Position numbers and translations under genes: made by a program
In this document: positions 10,713 through 22,370 of the stretch, piece by piece
Position numbering within the stretch: the stretch's first letter is position 1
How the letters are laid out: each line of letters opens with the position of its first letter
The notes under the pieces: generated by a model
What the model was told of the DNA's origin: nothing
The model's input: only the letters and a program-made list of their open reading frames with translations
Database searches by the model: none
Assembly: GCA_951802425.1 (NCBI GenBank)
Contig: OX637795.1
Span: 4,754,501-4,818,500, forward strand
DNA from: Clavaria fumosa
Lineage: Eukaryota > Basidiomycota > Agaricomycetes > Agaricales > Clavariaceae
Direction of reading: 5' to 3'
Length of the DNA: 64,000 nt

Positions 10713-12188
10713 CTGCATTGTGGGGGGCCAGACGATCATGATCGGGCCCCGATCGGGTGATCGGAGGCTGCCGTGGCCCAGGGCATTCCCACGGCAACCC
10801 GATTAGGGTCGGCGCTGACGGGTAGCGCCACCATCAGCGCCCACATTGCTATATTTAGCCATGCTCCTCTGGGATGATCTCGCAATGACCTTTGCAAGAG
10901 GTCCTGTGCCCTCCCCTCATTGTCCCGTGACTTAGGAAGTGGGCTAGGCCTTGGTAGGGTTAGGGTAAGGCCAAATGGAGTATAAGAGATCTATTATTAG
11001 TATCAATTCATTATCCTAGGATAGGATAAGTGGAATTGGGAGCAGTAAAAGCGGACTAAGGTCGCGATCGAGCGGCGAAAAGTCGCGAAAACGATTGTAG
11101 ACGATTGTGGGGTGATTCCCCACATTCTCCAGGCGTTGGACCGGTAAGATTGAGTCATTATGACTCATTATGAATATTTTTAGAATATGTCAAATCTTCG
11201 AAGTAAAATAACTTGTTAAGGAAACAAGTTATTATTATGAATTCCTTTAAGGATATAACCTCCCATTTATCCTCAATTATGAATATAATAACTACTTTTT
11301 ATATTCAGTAGTTATTGAGCTATTCATTATTTACTGTAAATAGAAAGTAGTCGAATTGCAGTATAAGTACGCGGTGGAATCTCGCGTTCCACATCGCATC
11401 CTACTACCCACACATTGAGTGACGCTCTCCAAAGAAGACCTAAGCCATAGCTAGGCTAGTTCAGCAGCTATAACCTATCTAGTATAATTGAGGATGTAAA
11501 TCTGATTATACTAAATCAAGTTATTGCCAGTTAAGGACTTAGTCTGATTGGGCAATTATGGTATCGATAGATAGCCAGACTTCACGTCAATTGGAAAGCG
11601 GAAGCTCCGCTCGATTAGTCGGGTATTCATTTACTTATGAATATTTAATTGTGTGTACAAGGCCATTGTACTGTACATAGAGTTAATCTATTCATACAAA
11701 GGTATGTTTAGTGAATAACTAGAGAACCAGTGAGAATCAAGGGATGGTTTGCAGAGCTAGGATGCTCTAATTAACCAGGGAAATCTTATGGTTCCTTTAC
11801 CCTAATTCTCTGGTGCCTGGTTAACTAGTTATTCAACATTCATTCTGAGACCTCATCATATTGAATTGGCCAAGTAGCTAATACTTATAGACTGGTCAGT
11901 TATTGAGGCATGGTGCTGACCTGTGGGTTACCACTAGGTTAAGGCAAATCCATGAGGGTCAATAGCTAAAGCTATAAGTCATGGCTACTAGGTTACTAAT
12001 TAATAATATCTTGCCCAAAGCAATGCCCTGCTGAATGTATTGGCTTCAGTATATTTAGCAGGAAGGTGTGGAATTGGCTAGCCTACTAGTCCTGTAGGCT
12101 AGACTGTAAAGGGAATTGTGGAGCTGTCTGAGTCATCCTGACTCTCAGTGACTCATTTCCATTTGCATCCAGTACCAGATCCATAACA
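10713..12188. mobile_element. Repeat family C, copy C1 (LTR-like)
   Basis: The right end reads ...CCAGATCCATAACA, the reverse complement of TGTTATGGATCTGG, which also bounds the copies at 32199 and 60245. The first several hundred bases from that end align among all three. They share a direct or inverted TGACTC motif near the end and a degenerate TTATTCA/TTAGCTAG region. TGTT...AACA suggests an LTR terminus, but I cannot fix the other end here because a pogo-like element sits at it. No coding frame is present. Confidence 0.5.
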
Positions 12189-12299
12189 CTTTGGCATGCC
12201 AGGCAGTCACGAAGTTGTCACATCACGTGGGGTTGCTGGAGTATGCTCACACCCTACCTTACTAGAAGGACTATGTAGAGGGCCTTTCTTGCCCTGTAC

Positions 12300-12560
12300 A
12301 CTACACAATTCACTGGGAGGGGTCACAGAGGTTGTCCTCCAGGTCTGGTCATGTGTATTTACACACAGAAAAAATTTCGCACAGTTCTGTTACACACTGT
12401 GGGCAGGGTAAAGAAAAGAGGATGATAGGGGCTGAGCTGTGACAATGTGTCACAGTTTGAAATCAAGGGTCCAGGCTAGCTGGGTTAAGACATGGGGCTA
12501 GGGTGGACAGGCAGATGTTAGTATTATATCTGACTTGGTCTCACACAACTTAAATGTAAG
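12300..12560. repeat. Repeat family H, copy H1
   Basis: This segment matches the reverse complement of 53615-53850, for example GTGACAATGTGTCACAG and GTCCAGGCTAGCTGGGTTA. Homology ends at GTAAG exactly where the gypsy E LTR begins (12561). In H2 the sequence continues past that point, so H2 acts as an empty site. The interval 12189-12299 shows nothing recognisable. Confidence 0.6.
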
Positions 12561-14124
12561 TGTCACAGTCGATCCTAAATCTGGAGCTCAAAGGTCATGG
12601 TGAGGTTGTGACAAGGTCGTGGAAATCATGTGGATAGCTGATGTAAAGGCTCAACGAGGAGGTAGAAAGAGGCGATGTCTGAGAATATCAAAGTCTAAGG
12701 AATACATGCCACATATCTACTGGTATATATACTGAAGTCCAGAACTATAGGAACAATTACTTACAAGGTAGTAGGGAGAAGATATGTAGTGGAAGGGACA
12801 GTTGGGAGGGAACAAAGGTATCCGGGTGACGGTTGCGAGGTTGCTGTGGTCCTGAGAAGGGAAGTGTCGGTCGGCGGGGAGACAGGACAAGGGTCGAGAG
12901 TGGACAAGGGCGCCAAGGGGATTGGAAGCCAGCATGGGGAGGGCAATAAGGGCATCAGGGGGACGGGATAGTGGTAAGAGGGGAGCGCGGGAGAGAACAA
13001 GGTCGCGAAGGGTATAGTCACTTGATGGGCGATGTCAGGTGTCAGACCATTGACAGGGTGATGGCATCCTGCTTGATGTGCCATCATGTATTTGGGCCGT
13101 ACTGTCGGTTTCAGTCACGTGAGTTCTCGTGACTTACCAGTGTAAGGATAATATGCAGTTTAGACAAGGAAACATCACAGATACCGACTATCTGGATATT
13201 CTGGGATCCAAGGCAATTGCATCTGATACGATCCGATAACAATCCGACACCATCTGATAATGTCTGATAAATATCCAATATCCGACTCTCCGGTCTCCAA
13301 TCCCCCATGACAATCACAGCCTGCAGGTCACACACACTGCCCATGCCTTTCTATTTCATCACTCCAGCATGGTCAGCGCTCAACATACTCACTATTCCAT
13401 TCCCATTCCCTTATTTCATATACCATGCTGTAAATTTCATATTGTGATCCCTTTCAACCATTCAATCATTTAAATGTTTCAGCCCTTTTTGCAGTACTTT
13501 GCCCATTGTTCCTAGTACCCCTTTGCTGTACCAGCCACACTTTCCTTCAGTTTATGAGTGGTCCGGACATTTGCTAGTTATTGGACATTTCATTCCTCTG
13601 AACCACATGATTCCTTTATGAATTAAGACCCCTATATGACCTTATACATGATGTCGCATTGCCTTCTGTAGCCTCCAGACATTTCTGTAGAACTGGATTT
13701 GCTGTACTCAGAAAAATGTATATAAGTACGTACCGGACTCTATGGAAAGGCAGTTTTTCCGACTGTCATCATCTTACTTTGACATTAAAAAAGACTCACC
13801 CTTTGTCGTATCTCTCGATTTGCTGGCCTTTGTCACTGCCGGCCCCTCGAACCTTCGATCCGGACATCGCATTCTATCGGACCCTGCACCAGACACTTCG
13901 GACAAACATATATTCTCACTTTCTAAATTTCTTACACTCAACCTCTATATCCTCCAAGGTTCTGTTTAGTGTCCCTGTTGTGTAACAAGACCCCCTGAAG
14001 AACCTGGCCAAGAACACCTAGTTGCAGCCAACACCCATTCAGCCTACTACACCAGTCATGTGTCCATGGCTCTTGTGGGTCACATGCCTGTGACCTTTGA
14101 TGGTCACGTGATGTCGCTGTGGCA
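12561..14124 (-). mobile_element. 3' LTR of gypsy E, interrupted by LTR G2
   Basis: The plus-strand ends are TGTCACAGTC and CGCTGTGGCA, inverted TGYCACAG termini. The polypurine tract of the minus-strand element (AGGAAGGGGAATA, read on the minus strand, 14137-14125) abuts the right end and overlaps the pol stop codon, which fixes this as the 3' LTR. Without G2 and one copy of its target duplication, the LTR is about 649 bp. The matching 5' LTR is absent, because the gag end is cut by G3. Confidence 0.7.
13141..14051. mobile_element. Solo LTR, family G, copy G2
   Basis: Ends TGTAAGGATA and GCCTACTACA. CCAG stands on both sides (13137-13140 and 14052-14055), a 4-bp match that can be read as the target duplication, although ACCAGT is shared more loosely. 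It lies inside the gypsy E LTR, so it is the younger insertion. No coding sequence. Confidence 0.75.
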
Positions 14125-14135
14125 TATTCCCCTTC

Positions 14136-15500
14136 CTAAGATTTGTTCTCCTGAACAAACTCTGCGATGGCCTCCTTCGCATCCACGAGGTTCTCCAGGG
14201 GCTCCCATGTATCTTCCTCTGGAGGGTAACCAACCCATCTCACCAGGTACTGGACCTTTCCTCTCTGCTTCCTCTTTGCTAGGACCCGCTCAACATCATA
14301 TTGCTCTCCTCCTGCTACGAGCTTGGGTTGCGGATGGATGGAAGACGGGTCTCCTTGAAAGGGTTTGAGTAGGGTCTCATTGAAGACTGGGTGAATTCGC
14401 CAGCTCAGGGGAAGGATAAGGCAGTATGCTGACGTCCCTACTTTCTCCTCCACCAGGAAGGGACCGACGAACTTCGGACCAAGCTTCTTGGAGGGGAGTT
14501 TGAGAGGAAGGTTTTGTGAGTCCAAGTACACCAGGCTCCCTTTTCCATAAACTTCCGGTTCCTGCAAGTGGCTGTTGTAGGTCGTGGAATCGATCTTGTG
14601 ACCTTTACGCAGAATCTTGTGGAGTTGGTCACAGATCCTGGCGAGAAAATCGTCTGCAGCAGGTACATTGGAACCAACAGGGAATCCAGGAATTGGGGAG
14701 GGGTCAAAACCATGGAGGGCCGAGAAGGGAGTGATGTCCGAGTCACAAACAGGCTGTGAGTTAAGGGTGAACTGGGCCAGGGGGAGGACAGCAGCCCAGT
14801 CGGCTTGGTCCTCCTTGGTTAGCGCTCGAAGGACTACTCCCACTTCCTGGTTAGCTCATTCTACCAGTCCATCCGTCTGGGGGTGGTAGGCAGTGGAGGC
14901 GGCAGACTTGATACCTAGTTTGTTGTAGACCTCATGCATAAACTTGGAAATGAACTGTCCTCCTCGGTCAGATACTACCTTTTCTGGGAGTCTGTAATAG
15001 GCATAGATCTTCTCAAGGAGGATCAAGGCCACTCCTTCTGATGTGAGTTCCTGGACAGTCAGAACAAGGACAATTGTTTTTGTTAGATAGTCCTTGATCA
15101 CTAGGATCATGTCGTAACCTGCGGACTCTGAGACAGGGCCAATTAAGTCCCAGCCAATGACTTGCCAAGGTCACGAGGGGGCTGGGAGCAGGTGGAGGGG
15201 TGCCGGTTTTCAACCACATTGAGGTTTTATTCTTGGGCAGACATCGCAGGCAATGACATAGGCATGGGTGTCCTTCTTGAGTGTGGGCCAGTACCAGTAT
15301 TTTGTGATTGCGACCTGGGTTTTGGAAATTCCCAGATGTACGGAGGTCCGAGCTGAGTGGTGGAGGTTGAGGATGTCCTTAACGAGTGACGGTGGTACCC
15401 AGAGCTTCTCCTGTACCTGGAAATATCCTTCTGTGTCTTTCTCTGCTTCTTCTGGTGGGGTTCTGAGAGCCTGTTCGACTTTTAGCTTCTCCATCAGGGA
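14136..15500 (-). pseudogene. Gypsy E, integrase and chromodomain
   Basis: Minus-strand pieces join in order. The integrase zinc module lies at 15494-15210 (HHSARTSVH ... CDVC). The DDE core has its Asp in GWDLIGP (about 15150), VVSDRGGQF and the Glu region at TDGLVE. The C-terminal module has GSLVYLDSQNL. A chromodomain ends the protein (VLAKRKQRGKVQYLVRWVGY ... EDTWEPLENL) and stops at 14136. A chromodomain after the integrase marks a chromovirus, which targets heterochromatin. TGA after LVE replaces an expected Arg codon, and at least one frameshift lies near 15200. Confidence 0.85.
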
Positions 15501-16800
15501 CCGGGTCTTGTTAGCTCAGAAGAAATGGTCTGGTAACAAGACCTGGGCAGGGCAAGGGGGATGGTCATCATAATCGGGGTGATGGGATAAGGCATCAGTG
15601 GTGGCATTCGACTTTCTGGAGTGAGGGATGATCTTGAATCGGAAGAGCGACAGGTACTGTCTCCATCTATTTTGATGTCCATTGAGCAGGTTTGGTTTCC
15701 GGAAATACGAGAGGTTCTTGTGGTTGGTATGGACCTCAAAATCCTGGCCAAGGAGGTAGTGTTGCCATTCCTTGAGGGCTCATATTACCGTGAGGAGTTC
15801 CAAATTGTAGACATTGTAGTTTAGCTGGGCGTCCCAGAGTTTTGTCAAAAGGCAGTCCACCATTCTCCATACTCCATCCTGTTGTTGGTACAGGATAGCC
15901 GATGTCGTGATCTCACTGGCATCCATCTCAATCTTCCAGGGCATTCTGTCTTGTGGGATTGCGACCTGGACTGAGTTCTGTATCACATCCTGGATATCAT
16001 GGAATGACTTTAGTGCGACATCCGTTAAATTAAATTCACCTTTGCCGGTGCAGGCATGGAGGGGGCCAGCAATTTTGGCGTAGTTTGGGATGTATCGTTG
16101 GTAGTAGCTTCCGAGGGCCGTGTACCTCCGTGCATCCTTCACGGACTTCGGGACCAGCCAGTTATTGATCACGGAGCATCTCTTCTCGCTTTTCTCAATG
16201 GTCCCTTGTCAGATCTTATTTCTGAGGAAAGTCACTTCCGTTCATTCGAACTCGCATTTCGTGGGTTTGACAGTCAAGTGATTCTCTTGGAGGACCTGGA
16301 AAACTCACGCCGTAAGGTCGTGGAGTTCTTCACGAGTATCGGAGCAGATGAGGATGTTGTCGATGTAAACGAAAACTTGGCTGGTGGCTGTCAAAGCTCC
16401 TAGGATCCTATCCATAAAGGCCTGGAAAATCATGGGGGCATTAGTCACTCCAAAGGGCATGACTCGGCAGAGAAATTGTCTGTATTTGCATATGAAGGCC
16501 AACAACCTTTCACTCTCCTCCAACACCCGGATGTTGTTGAATCTGATCTGGATGTCGATTTTTGTATAGAACTGGAACTTCTGCAGGCGGTTGTAGATGT
16601 TTCGGATGAGGGGTAGGTGTTCTTGACTGTGACTTCATTCAACCATTTGTAGTCGACTACCAGGCAGAGCTTGTCTCCTTCGTTCTTGAAGAAGAGTGGG
16701 CTAGCCCATGGCGACTGTCCAGGGTAGATTCGTCCAGCCACTTCCAAAGTTCGGCTTGGTAGGCAGGAGGAGTGGGGTAGATTTGGGACCTGTAGGGGCG
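15501..16800 (-). pseudogene. Gypsy E, reverse transcriptase and RNase H
   Basis: RT fragments occupy about 16747-16305. They include CRVMPFGVTNAP and the catalytic box VYIDNIL, in which the second Asp of YIDD is changed to Asn. RNase H follows at 16172-15780 (first Asp in IEMDASEITT, later NVYNLELL). The tether SNATTDALSHHPDYDDH lies near 15600. Several frame changes separate the pieces. The mutated YIDD box alone would abolish polymerase activity. Confidence 0.8.
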
Positions 16801-17322
16801 GGTGCTGCCCTCTAGCTGGATGTTGATGTCGACTCCAGGGTGGTGTAGGGGTAAAACATTGTAGAACTCTTCCCCAAATACCTGTGGGAAGAGCATCAGC
16901 CAGTCTGGCGAGTCGTTAGCAATGACACGCACCGCAGCACTGCAGGGAAGGTCGCGGCAGTGTCGGAATTCGATGGAATGAGTTCTCCCATCAAAGACAG
17001 GGTTGTGCTTCCGGAGCCAATCATCGCCCAGCACAAGGTCGAAGTTGGGGTAGTCACCAAGGTAGCATTCGATGACCTCATGGTGATTGAGGCCAAACTC
17101 GACTGCGACCTTTGTTGAGTGCGTAATAGGTCCTCGCGAGTTTGCTGTGCCATCCGCATTCCTTGTGATCATTGGGGAAGGGAGTCGTTCCAATGGGAAT
17201 TGGTTTCGTTTGGTGAAATTGTGGTCCATGACCAAAGTGGTACTCCCACTGTCGATGAGCACCTTTCCCAGTGCGGCTCTGGTGGGGAAGGCGGGGGGGG
17301 GAGATCTGTACTTTGAATTCAA
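16801..17322 (-). pseudogene. Gypsy E, protease
   Basis: The 16657-17322 frame carries the retropepsin active site VLIDSGSTTLVMD near its start and the second conserved strand VLGDDWLRKHNP. The frame continues into the linker before RT. This is the best-kept part of the element. The start is arbitrary because the protein would be made as part of a polyprotein. Confidence 0.8.
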
Positions 17323-17893
17323 GTTGGCCTGTCGCTTGTCGGCCCATTATCTTGTTGTCCTTAGAAGCAGTTCAGGATGCGAATCAGAAGATATCATTGG
17401 TGTAGTACTAGTACAAGGGGGGGACTTAGGCAGGGAGGCTGCTTCCTTCACTCCTCGCCTGTGGGAAAATCCACCTTCGCCTCTTTCAGCACCCCGAGCT
17501 CCTTGTCCTTCACCTCAATGGTGTCGCAGAGCTGGGCCACCAGGGCCTCAAGCTCATTGATGGTCACGGTCGAGGTGTTGTTGGCATGGACATCGATTCA
17601 GGGAACTCAGGGGGGCTTGCGGGGGAGCGGGCAATTGTGCATGAGGTGGCCGGGCTGCTGGCAATTGTAACAATTGCCATGCGAGAGGATCTGGTTGACC
17701 TGCATGGCATTCAGGTCATGTTGGGCAGGTGCAGAAGGTCGCAGAGCCGGGCAGTTGGGTGGCTTGGCAAAGATGACTTGCTGGGCGGGGTGCATGGCGT
17801 CGCGATGTTCAAGCATTAGGTTGATGGCAAGGGCCTTCCTCTTCCATGCAGAATAATTGGGTGGAAGGGAGGCGGTGGCATAGATGCGGTCGG
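17323..17893 (-). pseudogene. Gypsy E, gag C-terminal part
   Basis: A zinc knuckle, CYNCQQPGHLMHNC, and flanking basic, Pro-rich sequence lie at 17816-17607. Upstream homology (YATASLPPNYSAWKRKALA) reaches 17893, where LTR G3 begins. The N-terminal half of Gag, the primer-binding site and the 5' LTR are therefore missing. Confidence 0.75.
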
Positions 17894-18802
17894 TGTAAGG
17901 ATAATATATGGTCTGACTACGGAAACACAGCAGATATCAACTATCCGAACACTCTGGGATTCAAGTCATTCACCTCTGATAAGGATCCGATACTGTCCGA
18001 TAACGTCTGGCACATCTGACAAGTCCTGGATATCGGACTCCTCGGTCTCGAATCCCTTGTGGCGATCACAGCCTGCTGCTCACACACACTGCCCCCACCT
18101 TTCTATTTCATCACCACAGCATGGTCAGCACTCGAGATAATCACTATTTCATTTTCCTTCATTTATTTCATATATACCATGCTGTAAATTTCATATTGTG
18201 TTCCCTTTCAGATGTCTGTTGATTTCAATGTCTTAAACCCTCTGTAGCACCTCGTCCATTGTTCCCAGCGCTCCTTTGCTGTACGCCATACATTTTCCTT
18301 CATTTCACGAGCAGTCTGCAGGTATGCCGATCATCAGACACTTCATTCCTCCGAACTGCATGACTCCTTTATGATTTATGACCTCCATATGACTCTGTAC
18401 ACAATACCGCATTCTCCTCTGTAACCTCCGGAGATTTCTGTAGAACTGGATTTGCTGTACTTAGGAAAATGTACTTCAGTATGCACCGGACTCGATGAAA
18501 AACAAGCATTTGGACCGTCATCCTCTTGTTGTGACTTTCAGCAAGCTCATCCTTTGTTGTACCTGTTGTTCTGCTGGCCTTCATCATCACCGGCCCCTCG
18601 AACCTTCAATCCGAACATTGGACTCTATTGGATCCGATACCGGATACTTTGGACAGCATATATTTTCATTCTTTGAACCCTTTTGCATTCATCCTCTATA
18701 TCCTCAGAGGTTCTGTTTAGTGTTTCTGACGTGTTACAAGACCCCCTGAAGAACCAGGCCATGAACACTTGTTTGCAGCCAACACCAGACCAGCCTACTA
18801 CA
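17894..18802. mobile_element. LTR, family G, copy G3
   Basis: A 909-bp copy of family G with ends TGTAAGGATA and GCCTACTACA. It separates gypsy E gag on the left from gypsy F copy 2 on the right. The flanking 5-mers (GTCGG and ATTTT) differ, so this is not a clean insertion. A deletion or a recombination between G copies may have joined the two elements. Confidence 0.7.
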
Positions 18803-20479
18803 ATTTTGGAGCCCACCATGAGGGGGTCACAACAACGCCTTCGCTACATTCTTCGAGGATCCCCAGAGGCTGATCGGCTTCCCAGCCTCGACGCTCCGAA
18901 CGCCTGAGAGCGCGAAACCCGAATCCGACTCCGGAACCATCACATACCGAATCTGCGGGAGAAGTAATTGAAACTGCTCATCTACTTCCATCGAACATAC
19001 CTAGTATCTCATCTATTGTATACTCCCATACGAGTTTTGCATCTCCCATCACCACATCACCACGAACCACTGAAGAACCACTTACACCACTTCCCCTCAA
19101 ACCAAACATTCTTCAGTTCCCACCACAAACACCTCAGAATTTACTGGATGAAGTTCACTTACCACCCCACGCACCAATACAAATGGCCAATCAACTGAGA
19201 TATCCACTCCGTGGCACTCACGGGGCTCCCGCTTGATGGAGTACTGACGCACCTCAACTGGTACTTCGAAGACATTGACATCGTACTAACCGGCATCAAT
19301 CCAGACGCTCCGGAGGCCAACTTAATTCAGTACACGAAGCATTACCTCGACACTGATACGTGTCTCCTTTGGGAGACTCTCACACCTGAACTGCACCCGG
19401 AATGGACCTGGGATACCTTCAAAGCAGCCATTTGACATCTTTATCCAGGCTCCGATGGCAGCTGTTTATTTTCTGTCACTGATCTGGACCATTTTATAAC
19501 AGACTCAGCCCAAAAAGGAGTTTACATGTGCACAGAACACAGAGAGTATTACTGGGACTTTCTTCAGATCACCTCGCATTTGATCAGCTCACAGCGTATG
19601 AGTACAAATGATAGGAACTGGCTATACATCCTTGGATTTGGGGATCACACAAGGCGCAGGATCGAGAGCCGGCTTGCTATTATACTACCTGATCACCATC
19701 CGGAGGACCCATACCCGATGAACAAGGTTCATGCCGCAGCTGAATTCCTACTTTCCTCGACATTCCCGCATTCCGTGACGACCGAACAATTCTCCGGACC
19801 CCTCCATTTTGCATCCACAGCCCCCGGGAGGGAAACAAAACCAGTAATCAAGAAGGAAGAGCTTGACATGTCCGCGGCCCTAGCAACATTTGCTTCCACA
19901 ATGGCCTGCCTCGAATCAATTCTATCAGCTCAATCTCTCGAACTGGCAAAACGCTCCGCCCCTCAGACCACAAATGCCCCTACAAATCGAACATGTAACT
20001 TCTGTTCGGAACCAGGTCATTTCGTTAATGCCTGTCTGAAAGCCCTCGAATACATCAAGTCCGGCAAGTGTATACAGAACACCAAAGGCAGGATTTGCCT
20101 CCCTTCCGGATGATACTTGCCAGGCACTATCATAGGAAACAACCTATCCGAGCACTTCAACAAGTACTACACTACTTATCAGTCCCAGAACATGCAACCG
20201 GCAACTACCACGGTATTTGAAGCACAGCCGACCGGACTATCTGGTAATCCTCCAGATGTGGAAGACGAACCGGACGAGGACAATAACGAGGAAATTGCGC
20301 TAGAGAATATGGTTCGCATTTTCGCAAACGATGTAGCCCAGAAAACAGATAAGGGCAAAAGGAAAGCGCCTGCACATAGGAATAACGATCCACAGCCATC
20401 TAGGTTACCTCCTCCGCCCGCCGTTGTCATTACACCGACTCAGGTAACTCATCCATCGAAGCCAGAAAGAACCGAATGA
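18803..20479 (+). pseudogene. Gypsy F copy 2, gag
   Basis: A decayed but collinear Gag. The N-terminal piece is at about 18835. The capsid-like region follows at 19211-19435 (DGVLTHLNWYFEDID, WTWDTFKAAI) and 19526-20113 (HREYYWDFLQI, NWLYILGFG). The zinc knuckle is CNFCSEPGHFVNAC near 19997. The acidic linker (DVEDEPDEDN) runs to 20479. In-frame stops at 19435, 20113 and 20479 include TGA codons at expected Arg positions (for example after CLPSG). It is more complete at the 5' end than copy 1. Confidence 0.8.
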
Positions 20480-21178
20480 CCTGATGTCCAGTATCATTAC
20501 CAAGCTCCGATCGAAAACACTGTAACCATTCAACAAGTTTTCGACCACGCACTCGACATCCCGGTTGGCATCACACCCCGTGAACTACTTGCCATTTCCA
20601 GAGATATCCGCAAAAAGATGAAAGATATGGTTACCACCCGCCATGTCCCGGTCACTGCTTCCGCCATACAGGATACCCTCTACACAAATGTTACGGCCCC
20701 GGACACCTCCGATCTCGTCGTGGCAGTCGATGCTGCTCCGCTCCACACTGTTGAAGGCATATTAGATGGACAGATTGCCATGGAGTGTCTTCTCAACCAG
20801 GGAAGCTCAATTGTAGCAATGCGGCAAGACGTTTGGGAGAAACTTGGCAATCCATTACACTCTGAGCACATTATTCATATGGAATCCTCTCACGGCACCA
20901 TTGCTCTGACACTCAGACTTATCAAAAATTTTCCTTTGCAGATCAGTCCATGCATGTTCCATGTTCAAATGCAAGTAGCAGACACGCTGCCCTGCGAGGT
21001 TCTCGTTGGACGACTGTTTTTTATGCTAACCGGCTCTCAGACAATCGACCATCCCCATGGGGCTCAGGATCTCATTCTTAACAATCCAAACACCGGAGAA
21101 CGAATCATAGTGCCAACAAAAGAGCGAATCCCTGTCCGGAAAACCTTGAAAAACAAGAAACAGTATCCAGATTTTTGA
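20480..21178 (+). pseudogene. Gypsy F copy 2, protease
   Basis: The region is homologous to 1000-1699. The active-site motif reads LLNQGSSIVAM where copy 1 has LLDQGS, so the catalytic Asp itself is changed to Asn here. The following strand PCEVLVGRLFFM is intact. Continuation past 21178 shifts frame. Confidence 0.8.
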
Positions 21179-22370
21179 TGGCTGGAGCCCCGAATATCCA
21201 CAATCCCCCAGACTCACTTCCGATCAATGCGGACATGGAAACTATACCCAAATACGAGACTCCAGCCATCTTCTCTGCTTCCATTCAGAATTCCTCATTG
21301 TCTTCCTTTGTAAATCTAGCCCCTTTTGACTCCCTTCCTTGTATCAGAGTCTCAGACATTTCCCTTGATTCCTTTGATCCCCCGGTCATTATCAGATGTG
21401 AACCGATGCATCCGAATATGGTATACCCCTTGCCCAAAAATACTTCCGAAATGGATTTCCCATCCATGGAAGCCGTTTTACCAGTTTACTTAGGAAAGAA
21501 ATATAAGAAGGTGGCAAATTGTGTCAATCCAATCAGAGCGACAGTACCCGAAAAATTCCGGATTGTTCGATGCCGGCATCCGGACCCCTAGCTGACATAC
21601 CCATTCTTCCAACACACCCCCCCAATTTCACACCCAGTCACCGATATACTCAGGACCAGAAAGATGTGCATAACGCAAACCCCACTGGATTTTTATGGCC
21701 AGAAGAAGAAAAACTTGTTCACTATCTTGTTAAAATCCAGGAAGATGCCTTCACTTGGAAGGAGACCGAAAAAGGATGATTTGATGCAAAATACTTCAAT
21801 CCAATTATCATCCCGACAGTCGATCATGTTCCTTGGGTCTTCAAAAATATACTGATCCCTCCCGGCATCTACAATGAAGTCCTCAAAGTTATCTGAGAAA
21901 AGATAGCGGCCGGAGTCTACGAAGAATCCAATTCCTCTTATCAGTCTCAATGGTTCTGTGTATTAAAGAAAGATGGAAAGTCCCTCCAACTTGTTCATAA
22001 CCTCCAGCTGTTGAACAAAGTCACCATCGGCAACTCTGCAGTTCCCCCGATAATGGAGGTTTTTGCGGAATCATTTGCCGGATGTGGATGCTATGGATCA
22101 CTCGACTTATTCGTCTCCTTCGATCAGCAGTCTCTCGACGAATGAAGCCGAGACCTTACCATGTTTCAAACCCCTCTCGGAGCCAAATGACTCACTTGCA
22201 TCCTGATGGGATACACCAATGCGACGCAAATTATGCATGGAGACATCATGCATATCCTGCAGGACGAAATTACGCATGTAACCATTCCATTTGTGAACGA
22301 TGTAGTGATTAAGGGCCTGGAAACCCGATACGAGCTTCCGGATGGCACTTACAAGATGATCCTGGAGAAT
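21179..22370 (+). pseudogene. Gypsy F copy 2, RT fragment
   Basis: Covers the pre-RT linker (21175-21591, then another frame to 21779), then RT fingers and palm, with the catalytic box PFVNDV where copy 1 has PFVDDV. The TGA at 21777-21779 is at the same Arg site as in copy 1, so the same CpG was hit in both or was already mutated in their source. The gene is cut at 22370 by a tandem array. RNase H and integrase are absent. Confidence 0.8.
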
